From assembly GCF_003254055.1 (NCBI RefSeq), contig NZ_QKZT01000007.1:186001-250000 (forward strand): a DNA stretch of 64,000 bases, written 5' to 3'. Positions 9,701 to 17,581 of the stretch are shown here, piece by piece. The notes beneath the pieces were generated by a model. It was not told the DNA's origin and made no database searches. It worked only from the letters and a program-made list of their open reading frames with translations. The stretch comes from Algoriphagus chordae. GTDB taxonomy: Bacteria; Bacteroidota; Bacteroidia; Cytophagales; Cyclobacteriaceae. The translations under genes were made by a program, and so were the position numbers. Positions within the stretch are counted from its first letter, which is position 1. Every line of letters begins with the position of its first letter.

Positions 9701-10357
9701 TTCCTGAAAGATGAACTTGACGGCTATCTGCGTGGACGATCCAACGAAAGCAAAAAAGAGAATGTCTTTATCAATACAAACCGCTCCTATCAATGGTATC
9801 AAAAAGGAAGTTTGATTTTATATGGTTTGCGTGATTTGATTGGCGCAGAGGCGATTGACAGCGCCTTGTATAATTTCAATGCTGAGTTTGGCTTGAAGCT
9901 TACGCCGCCATTTCCTGGAAGTGTGGACTTATACAGACATCTAGATGCGCACACGCCAGATAGTTTGAAATACTATCTCGATGATACTTGGAATAAAATC
10001 ACTTTGTATGACAACAAGGCCGAAGAAGTTACTGCTACCAAAGTTTCTGAAGGTGAATATGATGTGACTCTCAAATTAAAGTCCCAGAAGCTCTATGCCG
10101 ATTCGGCTGGACAAGAATCAGATGCTGACTACGAAGGTGACTACATTGATGTAGGTATCTTCGCTGCAGATGATCAGGATGAAAATGGAAAAGACCGAGT
10201 CAATCCACTCTTTATACAAAAATATAAGATCAAACCTGGGGAGACGAGCCTTACGATCAGAGTAAAAGGCGAGCCAGCCAAAGCAGGTATCGATCCATAC
10301 AATAAGCTGATAGATCGGATTCCTGATGACAATACGATTTCTGTAGAAATTGAGTAA
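6713..10357 (+). CDS. ABC-2 permease fused to M1-family aminopeptidase
   Basis: A 1214-residue fusion. Residues 1 to about 550 carry two ABC-2-type membrane blocks with roughly a dozen hydrophobic segments, joined by a cytoplasmic linker rich in lysine and glutamate (about 265-285). A further TM (about 565-585) leads into a periplasmic M1 metallopeptidase domain, with HELAHQWW starting at residue 950 and the third zinc ligand in SEALAEYS about 20 residues later. The usual GAMEN-type motif is not obvious in the segment before it. The ATPase precedes it by 3 bases. This architecture is known in Bacteroidota annotations, but the cargo is not established. The protein may export and trim peptides, or couple peptidase activity to envelope quality control. 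Confidence 0.9.
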   Translation: MFLDIFIFELRYRFSRPATYIYFGLLLVVTMLLIGFGNTPASEKVFHNAPIVIANLQLLISLFGILIASAVMGVPLYRDLEHKTGTFLFSYPITKFAYFMGRFWGSFVTLLFISLGSLVGIFLGSLLGPTFGTDALRYGPNELMNYLQPWLTLTVPNLWFAATLFFALIVFTRNIKSIYSGGIVVFIVYLLANFLASDIENKDLVQLLDPFGLNTFDFQTRYLTPFEQNNFILPLTGNLLLNRLLWSGIGLVFFIAAYFRFSFSYFFKTVQKKSKKEEEQAFVPNLSQVISKASFAGNYQWNSFLTLTKIEVQNITKDIYFRSILLGGMVFLILDFWIGNTLYSVPNFPSTSFLMEYKTFDYNLFVFIIIVFFTGETLHRDKASGYSVINDTFPVKDGAVIASKFSGMAFVCLLLTTLPIIVGIIIQTLKGYFNYDLSVYFVDSYLISLPDYLQMVMLVFAVHLLVNNKFAGHATAIGIWVLIIVLRDFANYNFNLFFFSYKPGYRWSDMNGLGHFGEPLFWFNLYWTAFGIFLILFFGIFFSRGTENSIKSRFKTARKKLGKKTTLVSYAFLLVAILTGAFIYNSTVYKNSYRTSDEGEKRQVAYEKQLKQYEFLPQPKITKVNLKADLYPLERDAYFEAQIELVNKTDVPIDSVHFNSTGLTSFEVLYRDAELPYRFPLVYEPAKFQIFGKKEDREWYKITALPQTLMPGDTLELLIKSKVINEEFPNSGFGRELVYNGSFIAGGMPEIGYSSDGELSSDEKRREYDLPEKPEDLPPHDDPYGRSTLLFSDEADFIQFEATVSTIPSQIAIAPGYLQKEWTEGDRRYFHYIQDTPIQAFFSVLSAEYEILKDEASLPDGQKIDIEIYYNKGHEYNLDRFVESYKDGLIYYSETYGPFQYKQMRILEFPRYAGFAQSFPNTVPFSEDFGWVADFSDPNSFDYVYYVTAHELAHQWWGHQITPNYTRGSNLISEALAEYSALVLTEIKYGKENMKRFLKDELDGYLRGRSNESKKENVFINTNRSYQWYQKGSLILYGLRDLIGAEAIDSALYNFNAEFGLKLTPPFPGSVDLYRHLDAHTPDSLKYYLDDTWNKITLYDNKAEEVTATKVSEGEYDVTLKLKSQKLYADSAGQESDADYEGDYIDVGIFAADDQDENGKDRVNPLFIQKYKIKPGETSLTIRVKGEPAKAGIDPYNKLIDRIPDDNTISVEIE

Positions 10358-10393
10358 AAAAGAGGGTCGCTTCATATGAAACGACCCTCTTTT
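10358..10393. terminator. Bidirectional terminator between convergent genes
   Basis: A stem of AAAAGAGGGTCG and CGACCCTCTTTT around a short loop that can itself pair (TTCATATGAA). A/T runs on both sides serve the ABC fusion gene and the small minus-strand gene ending at 10395. Confidence 0.9.
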
Positions 10394-10394
10394 A

Positions 10395-10604
10395 CTATTT
10401 CTTCTTTCTCAATAGAGCTACTAGTATTAATACAAATAGCGCTCCTCCGACTACCCAAGCCCAAGGCTGTTGGTACCATTCTTTTTTTCCAACATTGATA
10501 TCAATGTCCAGTCCACCATCTTGCGCAAAAGCTGCGACAGAAAAGAACATAGTCATTAGAAATAAAAATACGCTTTGCGAGTACTTTTTGATTTGATTTT
10601 GCAT
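10395..10604 (-). CDS. Small exported one-TM protein, unknown function
   Basis: 69 residues: a signal-like N-terminus (about 1-27, ending VAAFAQ), a short linker with GGLDIDINVG and a WYQQPWAW motif, and a C-terminal membrane helix (about 47-64, VVGGALFVLILVALL) ending in RKKK. This layout resembles small Bacteroidota envelope proteins in which the basic tail stays cytoplasmic. It starts 13 bases after the barrel protein gene ends, so the two are probably co-transcribed. I do not recognise a family. Confidence 0.65.
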   Translation of the reverse strand: MQNQIKKYSQSVFLFLMTMFFSVAAFAQDGGLDIDINVGKKEWYQQPWAWVVGGALFVLILVALLRKKK

Positions 10605-10617
10605 GGTTAGTTAGTGT

Positions 10618-11151
10618 TTATTTGAATCTAATATTATATGTCGCTGCTACACCTATAGTCTGAATGTCGGCAGCTGGATCGGACGTAAAGACTTGATTAT
10701 AAAAAGCAAAAATATTCCAGTCGTAATTGTGATAACCTACCTGAGGACGGATATAAAATCCACCATCAGTAGCAATATCACCAGTTAGAAACGTATATCC
10801 TATATCTGTTCCAGCAAAAAAGCCAGTAGGCTGAGGATAGTATCTAAGCATTAGCCCTAGTGGAATTGCGCCGAAATCCTGAGCTCCTGCTACATCAGAT
10901 TTCTTAAAGTAATTTGTGTAACCCGTCGCTACCCCAAGACCAAAATTATCAGTTCTCATAAATTGACCAGCAACATCAAGCCCGAGAGCGAAAGATGAAT
11001 AATCTCCAATATCTCCCACAGGAACTCCCATATTAAGACCTACTTTCAGCCAAGAGTTGTCTTCGTTAATATCTTCAATGTCCCGTGTAGCCTGTGCATA
11101 AGTGGCAATGGCTGCCATCATTAAGGTAAGTGATAATAGTAATTTCTTCAT
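10618..11151 (-). CDS. Outer-membrane beta-barrel-like protein
   Basis: 177 residues from ATG 11151, chosen because a signal peptide (MKKLLLSLTLMMAAIATYAQ) begins there; the longer open frame to 11205 has no export signal. The mature part is rich in glycine and aromatics with alternating strands (for example FGLGVATGYTNYF and FFAGTDIGYTFL) and ends in a strand terminating with phenylalanine-lysine (AATYNIRFK), as expected for a small barrel. It shares a transcript with the 69-residue protein downstream. The ligand or role is unknown. A weak -7-like element (minus-strand TAGGTTTG) lies at 11257-11264. Confidence 0.7.
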   Translation of the reverse strand: MKKLLLSLTLMMAAIATYAQATRDIEDINEDNSWLKVGLNMGVPVGDIGDYSSFALGLDVAGQFMRTDNFGLGVATGYTNYFKKSDVAGAQDFGAIPLGLMLRYYPQPTGFFAGTDIGYTFLTGDIATDGGFYIRPQVGYHNYDWNIFAFYNQVFTSDPAADIQTIGVAATYNIRFK

Positions 11152-11353
11152 AGTTGGTTTGTTTTCGACTGTATAGCCAAAGCGAATGCCATGAACAAAA
11201 ATCACTAAACCGAAAAGCTCTTAACCACTCTTAATTAACCAATTAACAGCTTTTCACAAACCTAATACAACAAGACACAGAGGTAAAAACAACAATTATC
11301 ATCACCCTACTTTGGGGAATATTCTTCTCAGTAGTACTTATTTCAAGTCTGAA

Positions 11354-12220
11354 TTATTCCAGTTTCCGCCAGTCTTTCGGCGTCATTTCGGTCAGACTTT
11401 TAAAAGTTTTGTTGAAGTGAGATAAAGTTTGAAAACCTACTTGGTAAGAAATTTGAGAAACGCTTAAGTCTGTTTCTAAAAGCAATTTTTTAGCCTCGGT
11501 TATTCTCAACTGTTGGACATACTGAGTAAAAGTCTTTCGGGTGCGCAGTTTGAAAAATCTACAGAAGGCTTCTTTGCTCATATATGCTTGCTCGGCGACT
11601 TCCTTTAAACTAATCTGCCTGCTGCTATTGTCAAGTATAAATCTCATCACCTGATCCATTCGTCTACCATCTCGCTCTGTCATCTTTCGTGAAACAGGGA
11701 TCTGATTTAAGGCCACCAAATCATCAGAATTGAAATCAAGCAGCGATAATACGTGGATGCATTGCTGTAGCCGGGTAAGACCTGAAAATTCACCAAATCG
11801 AGAAACTAAGGCAGCCACTTCATTTTTTGTCTCTCCCGTAATTTTGAAACAACCGGTGATTTTCTCATTCAGATGTGTGAGCTCAAGAAAATCTTCCACT
11901 TCCGAGAAAGCTCCCTTCATCGCTTTGAAATCGAAGAAAATAGTATTTCCAGCGATCTCAAGGTTGTTCTCTGCCTGAAAATAATCTGCATCGCTCCGAA
12001 AAACATGCGGGATACTTTCGGGTAGCAAATACACATCTCCAGGTTCAAATCTCCCGACATAATCACCAACTAGGAGCTGACCACGCCCTTCTACAATGAG
12101 TGTTAACTGGGCTTGAGGGTGTTGATGGAGGTTATTGTAAAAATGCTTTCCACGATCTTCTTGGTACTGAATAAACGTTTTGTCAGACTTTGGGATCTGA
12201 AAGGAGATTACCTTACTCAT
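11354..12220 (-). CDS. AraC-family regulator of the hydroxyproline cluster
   Basis: 288 residues from ATG 12220; an upstream in-frame start at 12256 adds 12 residues and overlaps the promoter. The N-terminal half is a cupin-type effector domain with HQHPQAQLTLIVEGRG and a GDVYLLPESIPH strand. The C-terminal about 100 residues are a double helix-turn-helix AraC domain (ISLKEVAEQAYMSKEAFCRFF and SVSQISYQVGFQTLSHFNKTF). It is divergent from the four-gene hydroxyproline cluster, with 132 bases between, so it is probably its activator. The effector may be hydroxyproline or a pathway intermediate, but that is inference. Confidence 0.88.
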   Translation of the reverse strand: MSKVISFQIPKSDKTFIQYQEDRGKHFYNNLHQHPQAQLTLIVEGRGQLLVGDYVGRFEPGDVYLLPESIPHVFRSDADYFQAENNLEIAGNTIFFDFKAMKGAFSEVEDFLELTHLNEKITGCFKITGETKNEVAALVSRFGEFSGLTRLQQCIHVLSLLDFNSDDLVALNQIPVSRKMTERDGRRMDQVMRFILDNSSRQISLKEVAEQAYMSKEAFCRFFKLRTRKTFTQYVQQLRITEAKKLLLETDLSVSQISYQVGFQTLSHFNKTFKSLTEMTPKDWRKLE

Positions 12221-12223
12221 AAG

Positions 12224-12256
12224 CAAAAATAGGCTTGGGTTGCGATATAAATTCAA
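12224..12256 (-). promoter_or_regulatory. Probable promoter of the AraC gene
   Basis: On the minus strand TATTTTTG (12231-12224) has a TTG (12256-12254) upstream with 22 bases between, within the range for this phylum. The box ends three bases before the ATG at 12220, the same geometry as at 1468-1479. Confidence 0.5.
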
Positions 12257-12267
12257 TTATACTCATT

Positions 12268-12279
12268 TATTGATCAATA
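12268..12279. promoter_or_regulatory. 12-bp palindrome in the divergent AraC/hydroxyproline control region
   Basis: TATTGATCAATA is a perfect palindrome lying between the two divergent promoters. AraC proteins often bind direct repeats, so this could be for another factor or be chance in AT-rich DNA. Confidence 0.25.
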
Positions 12280-12329
12280 TAGAACCATAATTTACTAAAT
12301 CACCACTTTCAAAGATTTCTCTGATCCTC

Positions 12330-12337
12330 TAATTTTG
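12330..12337 (+). promoter_or_regulatory. -7 element of the hydroxyproline cluster promoter
   Basis: TAATTTTG matches TAnnTTTG exactly and lies 15 bases before the ATG at 12353. No clear TTG sits at the -33 position, which would fit an activator-dependent promoter. Confidence 0.5.
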
Positions 12338-12352
12338 AAAGAAAAAAACGAT

Positions 12353-13243
12353 ATGAACTGGAAAGGTGTATTCCCCGCTGTGACGACGAAATTCCATGCT
12401 GACGGAAGTTTGGATATGGAGCTATTTTTCAAAAACATTGACTTCCAACTGGAATCCGGCGTGCACGGGATTATCCTTGGTGGTACGTTGGGAGAGAGCT
12501 CTGTTCTTTCTCAAGAAGAAAAAATCACACTGACCCGCGAGACGGTAAACTATATTGACGGCAAAGTCCCTGTGATCCTGAATATCGCCGAAGGTGCGAC
12601 TCAAGATGCACTTTTTTGGGCTGTAAAAGCCAAAGAATTGGGTGCTGCAGGTTTGATGATTTTGCCTCCAATGAGATATGCAGCTGACGCGAGAGAAGTA
12701 GTTGCCTATTTCAAAACTGTAGCAAATAGCACTGATCTTCCGATCATGATCTATAACAATCCGGTTGACTATAAGACTTTGGTGACCTTGGACATGTTTG
12801 CTGAGTTGGTAGAATGCGAAAATATCGAGGCGATCAAAGAATCTACCCGCGACATTTCCAATGTGACCCGTATGAGAAATAGATTTGGAGATCGCTTCAA
12901 ATTGCTTTGCGGAGTAGATACCCTAGCCATGGAAGAATTGGTGATGGGTGCAGATGGCTGGGTAGCTGGTTTGGTTTGTGCTTTTCCGAAGGAAACTGTG
13001 ACGATTTTCAACCTAGTCAACGAAGGTAAATACGATGAAGCTAGAGAAATCTACCGCTGGTTCTTACCGCTTCTAGAGCTAGACATTCATCCAAAACTCG
13101 TACAATACATCAAACTTGCCGAGCAGCACTGTGGCATTGGATCTGAGCACGTGAGAGCTCCAAGATTGACTTTGATCGGTGAAGAAAGAGAACGAGTTGA
13201 GAAAATCATTACAGACGGTTTGGCGAAAAGACCAATCTTATAA
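12353..13243 (+). CDS. DapA-family 1-pyrroline-4-hydroxy-2-carboxylate deaminase (predicted)
   Basis: 296 residues from ATG 12353; the TTG at 12335 lies within the promoter. It is a class I aldolase/lyase of the dihydrodipicolinate synthase superfamily: the substrate-binding GGTLGESS motif near residue 44, the catalytic tyrosine in IMIYNNP, and the Schiff-base lysine in EAIKES. Because it sits with an epimerase, a D-amino-acid oxidase-type enzyme and a semialdehyde dehydrogenase, the likely reaction is deamination of delta-1-pyrroline-4-hydroxy-2-carboxylate to 2-oxoglutarate semialdehyde. Lysine biosynthesis is unlikely in this setting. The exact substrate is context-based. Confidence 0.85.
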   Translation: MNWKGVFPAVTTKFHADGSLDMELFFKNIDFQLESGVHGIILGGTLGESSVLSQEEKITLTRETVNYIDGKVPVILNIAEGATQDALFWAVKAKELGAAGLMILPPMRYAADAREVVAYFKTVANSTDLPIMIYNNPVDYKTLVTLDMFAELVECENIEAIKESTRDISNVTRMRNRFGDRFKLLCGVDTLAMEELVMGADGWVAGLVCAFPKETVTIFNLVNEGKYDEAREIYRWFLPLLELDIHPKLVQYIKLAEQHCGIGSEHVRAPRLTLIGEERERVEKIITDGLAKRPIL

Positions 13244-13440
13244 GTATCAAATAGCTAGACCTTAGTATTAATAAATCAAAACTACGAATAGCAGAACCTA
13301 AGTTTTAGATTCCTTATTTTTGGTTACGATCCTTAAGCTGGATGTTATATTTCCTTGAACTCAACCCTCACAGACATCTAACATCTGGCACCGGTCATCC
13401 GAAATTTTCCAATTTTCTAATCTTTCAATCTTTCAAACCA
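13244..13440. other. 197-base spacer with internal promoter-like box and CT-rich repeats
   Basis: The spacer contains an exact -7 match TATTTTTG (13315-13322) and, just before the next ATG, a run of near-repeats of the form (T)AATCTTTC / CAATCTTTC (about 13405-13437). The long gap is unusual inside a functional operon. It may carry an internal promoter or a dispersed intergenic repeat. Confidence 0.45.
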
Positions 13441-14886
13441 ATGAACCTAGATCAAATTTTCAACGCAGCACAAGAAGCATTTTTATCCTACAAAAACCTC
13501 TCAGGAAATAAAAAGGCTGATTTTCTAGAAAAAATCGCTGAAATTCTGGAAGAAAATAGAAGCGCGATTGTGCTAATAGCTGTGAAAGAATCGAATCTAC
13601 CAGAAGGTAGAATCAATGGTGAATTAGGTAGAACTACAGGTCAGATAAAGCTTTTTGCAAACCAACTGAGAGAAGGTTCTTGGGTGGAAGCGACTATTGA
13701 TCCGGCGGATCCAACAAGGTCTCCGATGCCGAGAGCTGACATTCGTAGAATGCTTATTCCTATCGGACCCGTTGCCGTTTTCGGAGCAAGTAATTTCCCT
13801 CTAGCATTTTCCACTGCAGGAGGAGATACTATTTCCGCTTTGGCGGCAGGCTGTCCGGTGATCTATAAAGGCCATCCGGCACATCCTGGAACTTCGAAAT
13901 TCGTAGCTGAGTGCATTTCTCAGGCGGTCAAAAAATCTGGTTTGCCAGAAGGAGTTTTCACACATGTAGAAGGAGGAGTGAAAATGGGGCAAGATCTCGT
14001 GAAACATCCTTTGGCAAAAGCAGTAGCCTTCACAGGATCTTATGCAGCTGGAAAATCTCTTTTCAATATCGCGAGTGATCGTGACGAACCGATTCCTGTA
14101 TATGCAGAAATGGGCTCAGTTAACCCGATCTTCACTTTCCCACAGCGCTTAGGCAATGAGCTAGTTCCTATGGCTCAAAGCTATGTAGGTTCACTTACAC
14201 TGGGAGCTGGGCAGTTTTGCACGAATCCAGGGCTGATTTTCGTACCAAAAGAATTGGCAGGAAGATTTGAAAATGCTGTTTCCGAAGCTTTGCAAGGAGC
14301 CGCTGGATCGCCTATGCTTCACGAAGGAATTGCTGAGTCATACTACAAAGCACTGACTGAACTTCAGCTTCGCTCAGAATTGAAATGGGTGAAAGTACCG
14401 GATGCTAAACATTTGATCAATGTAAGCCCAGCTTTGGCAGAGATCAAGGCTTCTGACTGGATCGCAGATGATCTGTTTCAGCAAGAAGTTTTCGGTTCAT
14501 TTGCCTTGATGGTAGTGTATGAAAATGAAAGTGAGCTTATCGAAGTTGCCAAAAAACTTCACGGACAGCTGACAATTACACTTTGGGCGGACAACTCTGA
14601 ACTGAAAGCAAACGGGGAACTGATTAACCTTTTGGAAGAAAAATGTGGTCGTTTACTATTCGCTGGAGTTCCTACAGGAGTGGAAGTTGGTTATGCTATG
14701 CAGCATGGAGGGCCTTTCCCATCCACAACGAGTGCAAACAGCACTTCAGTTGGAGCACATGCAATCAAGCGTTTTGCTAGACCAATTGCTTTCCAAGATA
14801 TGCCTTCCGATTTGCTTCCGGATGCGTTGAAAGACGGAAACCCACTGAAGATTACAAGACAGGTTAACGGAAAATTCGAGAGCTAA
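13441..14886 (+). CDS. 2-oxoglutarate semialdehyde dehydrogenase (predicted), ALDH superfamily
   Basis: 481 residues from ATG 13441; 33 upstream in-frame codons translate repeat-like sequence and were excluded. It is an NAD(P)+-dependent aldehyde dehydrogenase. Visible motifs are the cofactor and oxyanion region PVAVFGASNFPLAFS, FTGSYAAGKSL, the general-base glutamate in YAEMGSVNP, and the catalytic cysteine in GAGQFCTNPG. It resembles the KGSADH branch found in hydroxyproline and sugar-acid catabolism. As the last step it would oxidise 2-oxoglutarate semialdehyde to 2-oxoglutarate for the TCA cycle. No frameshift or unusual residue is seen. Confidence 0.9.
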   Translation: MNLDQIFNAAQEAFLSYKNLSGNKKADFLEKIAEILEENRSAIVLIAVKESNLPEGRINGELGRTTGQIKLFANQLREGSWVEATIDPADPTRSPMPRADIRRMLIPIGPVAVFGASNFPLAFSTAGGDTISALAAGCPVIYKGHPAHPGTSKFVAECISQAVKKSGLPEGVFTHVEGGVKMGQDLVKHPLAKAVAFTGSYAAGKSLFNIASDRDEPIPVYAEMGSVNPIFTFPQRLGNELVPMAQSYVGSLTLGAGQFCTNPGLIFVPKELAGRFENAVSEALQGAAGSPMLHEGIAESYYKALTELQLRSELKWVKVPDAKHLINVSPALAEIKASDWIADDLFQQEVFGSFALMVVYENESELIEVAKKLHGQLTITLWADNSELKANGELINLLEEKCGRLLFAGVPTGVEVGYAMQHGGPFPSTTSANSTSVGAHAIKRFARPIAFQDMPSDLLPDALKDGNPLKITRQVNGKFES

Positions 14887-15051
14887 TTACGAAATACGAT
14901 TTGGGATTTACGAGTTTTTATTGAACCTCAATTATAATTGATAAGGTACCTCCCGATTCCAAACACCTTACAACCTTTCTGCTTTACAACTTAATTTTCC
15001 AACCCGCCACGGCGGACAAGTTATTTCAATTTTCCAATCTTGAATTAATTC
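14887..15051. other. 165-base spacer with repeat-like sequence
   Basis: The spacer carries the short repeat-like phrases TACGAAATACG / GGATTTACGAG, a GC dyad (CCGCCACGGCGG, 15004-15015) and a CAATTTTCCAATCTT tract close to the one before the upstream ALDH gene. No ORF or convincing promoter was found. Confidence 0.4.
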
Positions 15052-16056
15052 ATGTCAATACGACACACTTTCTCCTGCATCGATGCACATACCTGTGGCA
15101 ATCCTGTACGGGTAGTTTCGGGCGGAGTTCCCTTTTTGAAGGGGGGTAATATGCTGGAAAAGCGCCAGTATTTCTTGGATAATCTAGACTGGATCCGGAC
15201 GGGACTTATGTTCGAGCCTCGAGGTCACGACATGATGTCTGGTTCAATGCTTTTTCCTCCACATGATCCGGAGAATGATGTCGCGGTGCTCTTCATAGAG
15301 ACTAGCGGCTGCCTTCCGATGTGTGGGCATGGCACGATTGGTACAGTGACTATCGCGATTGAGGAAGGTTTGATTTATCCTAAAACTCCCGGAAAACTTA
15401 GACTAGAAACTCCTGCTGGGTTGGTTCTGGTGGAGTACAAGCAAGAAGGCAGAAAAGTCAAATCTGTGAAGCTGACGAATGTCAAAAGCTTTCTGGCAGC
15501 AGAAGGTTTGGAAATAGAATCGGATGAGTTAGGAAAACTCATCGTGGATGTTTCTTACGGAGGCAACTTCTATTGCATCGTAGATCCTCAGGAGAATTTC
15601 CCCGGCATAGAACATTTCAAAGCCGAGCAATTGATCTCTATGGCTCGCTCGCTTCGTCAAAAGATGAATGAAAAATACGAGTTTGTCCATCCAGAGCATC
15701 CAGCGATCAAAGGGCTTTCACATGTGCTTTGGACAGGAAAAACCCTTGATCCTACCAGTACTGCCAGAAATGCGGTTTTCTACGGAGACAAAGCTATCGA
15801 CCGTTCACCGTGTGGAACAGGAACTTCTGCAAGATTGGCTCAGTGGTACGCCAAAGGGCTTTTGAAACCAGGGGAAGACTTTATACACGAAAGCTTTATT
15901 GGCTCCAAATTCATTGGTAGAATCGAGGAGGAAACTACCATTGCCGGCAAACCAGCGATCATTCCAAGCATAGAAGGCTGGGCGAAGGTTTACGGATATA
16001 ACACCATCATCCTGGATGACGATGATCCTTATGTGCATGGATTCCAAGTGATTTAG
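15052..16056 (+). CDS. 4-hydroxyproline 2-epimerase (proline racemase family)
   Basis: 334 residues, cofactor-independent, acting by two cysteine acid/base residues. The first is Cys91 in MCGHGTIG, with the following His93 typical of hydroxyproline epimerases; the second is Cys254 in SPCGTGTSA. Proline dehydratases of this superfamily lack one cysteine, so both being present supports an active epimerase that interconverts trans-4-hydroxy-L-proline and cis-4-hydroxy-D-proline. The N-terminal DAHTCGNPVRVV motif is also typical. The neighbours supply the following three steps. The protein is cytoplasmic with no signal peptide. Confidence 0.93.
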   Translation: MSIRHTFSCIDAHTCGNPVRVVSGGVPFLKGGNMLEKRQYFLDNLDWIRTGLMFEPRGHDMMSGSMLFPPHDPENDVAVLFIETSGCLPMCGHGTIGTVTIAIEEGLIYPKTPGKLRLETPAGLVLVEYKQEGRKVKSVKLTNVKSFLAAEGLEIESDELGKLIVDVSYGGNFYCIVDPQENFPGIEHFKAEQLISMARSLRQKMNEKYEFVHPEHPAIKGLSHVLWTGKTLDPTSTARNAVFYGDKAIDRSPCGTGTSARLAQWYAKGLLKPGEDFIHESFIGSKFIGRIEEETTIAGKPAIIPSIEGWAKVYGYNTIILDDDDPYVHGFQVI

Positions 16057-16060
16057 TCCT

Positions 16061-16166
16061 TTGAGGTGTCATTATGAGCGACAAAGGAGCGAATAATCTC
16101 CTCGAAGGTCTTTTCTGAAAAGTATATATTAATTAAACCTTCGAGGTTTTATAAACCTCAAAGGTT
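16061..16166. repeat. Intergenic repeat-type element with hairpin
   Basis: Two elements lie here. The first (about 16066-16100) reads like the dispersed family beginning GTCATT..GAGCGA and ending GCGAA.AATCTCCT. The second is a hairpin at 16136-16166 with 14-base arms (AACCTTCGAGGTTT against AAACCTCAAAGGTT, one mismatch). Such elements recur between genes in many genomes; copy number here cannot be counted. Confidence 0.5.
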
Positions 16167-16178
16167 GTGCTATAAAAA

Positions 16179-17426
16179 ATGAAACCAACCATCATCATCG
16201 GCGGCGGAATAATCGGCCTGTTTACCGCGTATTTTCTTCAAAAGGAAGGCATTGAAGTTCAGGTTATCGATCAAGGCGATATGAAAGTGAATTGCTCCAC
16301 AGGCAATGCTGGTATGATCGTACCCAGCCATATTATTCCCTTGGCTGCTCCAGGGATGATCAGCAAGGGCATTTCTTGGATGTTTTCCTCCAAAAGCCCT
16401 TTCTACATCCACCCACGTCTGGACGCAAAACTTTTGAAGTGGTGCTATCAATTCTACAAAGCTGCAAGTCCAGCCCACGTGGAGCGATCTGTTCCTGTTT
16501 TGAAAAACCTGAGTTTGCTCAGCAAGGCACTCTATCAGGAATTCAGAGATGAGCATCCTGATTCTCAGATAGCCTTGCAGGAAAAGGGATTGATGATGAT
16601 CTATCAGACTGAGGCTGTGGAGAAGGAAGAAATTGAGTTTGCTAATCTTGCGAATGCGAATGGTTTGCAGGCAGATATTTTGACCCCTGAAGACATTCGT
16701 ACTTTGGAGCCAAACTTAGAAGTCAAAGCACGTGGAGCAGTTCGCTTTCCGGGCGATGCACATTTGGATCCAGGAAAATTGTATGGATTTCTGAAGAGCT
16801 ATTTGCAGGATAAAGGAGTGAAATTCCTGACCAACACGCAGGTGACATCTTTTGAGAAATCTGGAAAGATGGTCAAATCTGTCATTACGGACAAAGGAAA
16901 AATTGATACTGAGAAAGTAATTCTCTGTGGAGGTTCTTGGTCTGGTGAGTTAGCAGATTTATTAGGTTTCAACCTCCCGATGATGGGAGGAAAAGGCTAT
17001 TCTTTCCTTCAGGAAAACAAGCCTGAAATTATGCAATCCTCGATTTTGACGGAGTCGAAAGTTGCCGTAAGTCCATATGGTGAGCAGATTCGCTTCGGTG
17101 GCACGATGGAAATCGCAGGCACTAATCAAAAAGTAAATCTCAATCGCGTAAAGGGAATATTCGAATCCATCAACCGCTTTTACCCAGAATTCGATGCGAA
17201 ATTCCCTGAAGAAAGTAAAATCTGGAAAGGTCTGAGGCCTTGCTCTCCAGATGGACTTCCTTACATAGGTTTTGCACCTGGCTACTCCAATGTGATGGTG
17301 AATAGTGGACATTCCATGATGGGAGTGAGCTTGGCTCCTGCCTCAGGCAAAATCATCAGCGAACTGCATCAGCAGAAGGATACAACCTTGGAGTTGACAG
17401 GTTTTGAAGTGGGAAGGTATAGTTGA
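16179..17426 (+). CDS. FAD-dependent D-hydroxyproline dehydrogenase (DAO family, predicted)
   Basis: 415 residues. The FAD-binding dinucleotide motif IIGGGIIGLFTAYFL begins at residue 5, followed by an acidic strand end, and the C-terminal GHSMMGVSLAPASGK motif is the typical DAO/DadA FAD-contact segment. The family oxidises D-amino acids to imino acids. Here the likely substrate is cis-4-hydroxy-D-proline from the epimerase, giving delta-1-pyrroline-4-hydroxy-2-carboxylate for the DapA-like enzyme. It is the last gene of the cluster. D-proline or another D-amino acid is possible if the cluster reading is wrong. Confidence 0.88.
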   Translation: MKPTIIIGGGIIGLFTAYFLQKEGIEVQVIDQGDMKVNCSTGNAGMIVPSHIIPLAAPGMISKGISWMFSSKSPFYIHPRLDAKLLKWCYQFYKAASPAHVERSVPVLKNLSLLSKALYQEFRDEHPDSQIALQEKGLMMIYQTEAVEKEEIEFANLANANGLQADILTPEDIRTLEPNLEVKARGAVRFPGDAHLDPGKLYGFLKSYLQDKGVKFLTNTQVTSFEKSGKMVKSVITDKGKIDTEKVILCGGSWSGELADLLGFNLPMMGGKGYSFLQENKPEIMQSSILTESKVAVSPYGEQIRFGGTMEIAGTNQKVNLNRVKGIFESINRFYPEFDAKFPEESKIWKGLRPCSPDGLPYIGFAPGYSNVMVNSGHSMMGVSLAPASGKIISELHQQKDTTLELTGFEVGRYS

Positions 17427-17581
17427 GTTTGACACCAATTCAAAGGGTTTAAAAACCGCTAACGTACTTCAACTAGCTCAGTCAGCCTAGAAATTGAATA
17501 GTTGATGAATTATCTTTAACTTAATATTGATTTTGAATGACGAAGATCCAATTATAGATTACCTCGCTGGATATCTCCACA

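Noticed and set aside
13342..13440. N-terminal extension of 33 codons on the semialdehyde dehydrogenase
   Set aside because: The extension translates repeat-like spacer, and the conserved ALDH start fits ATG 13441.
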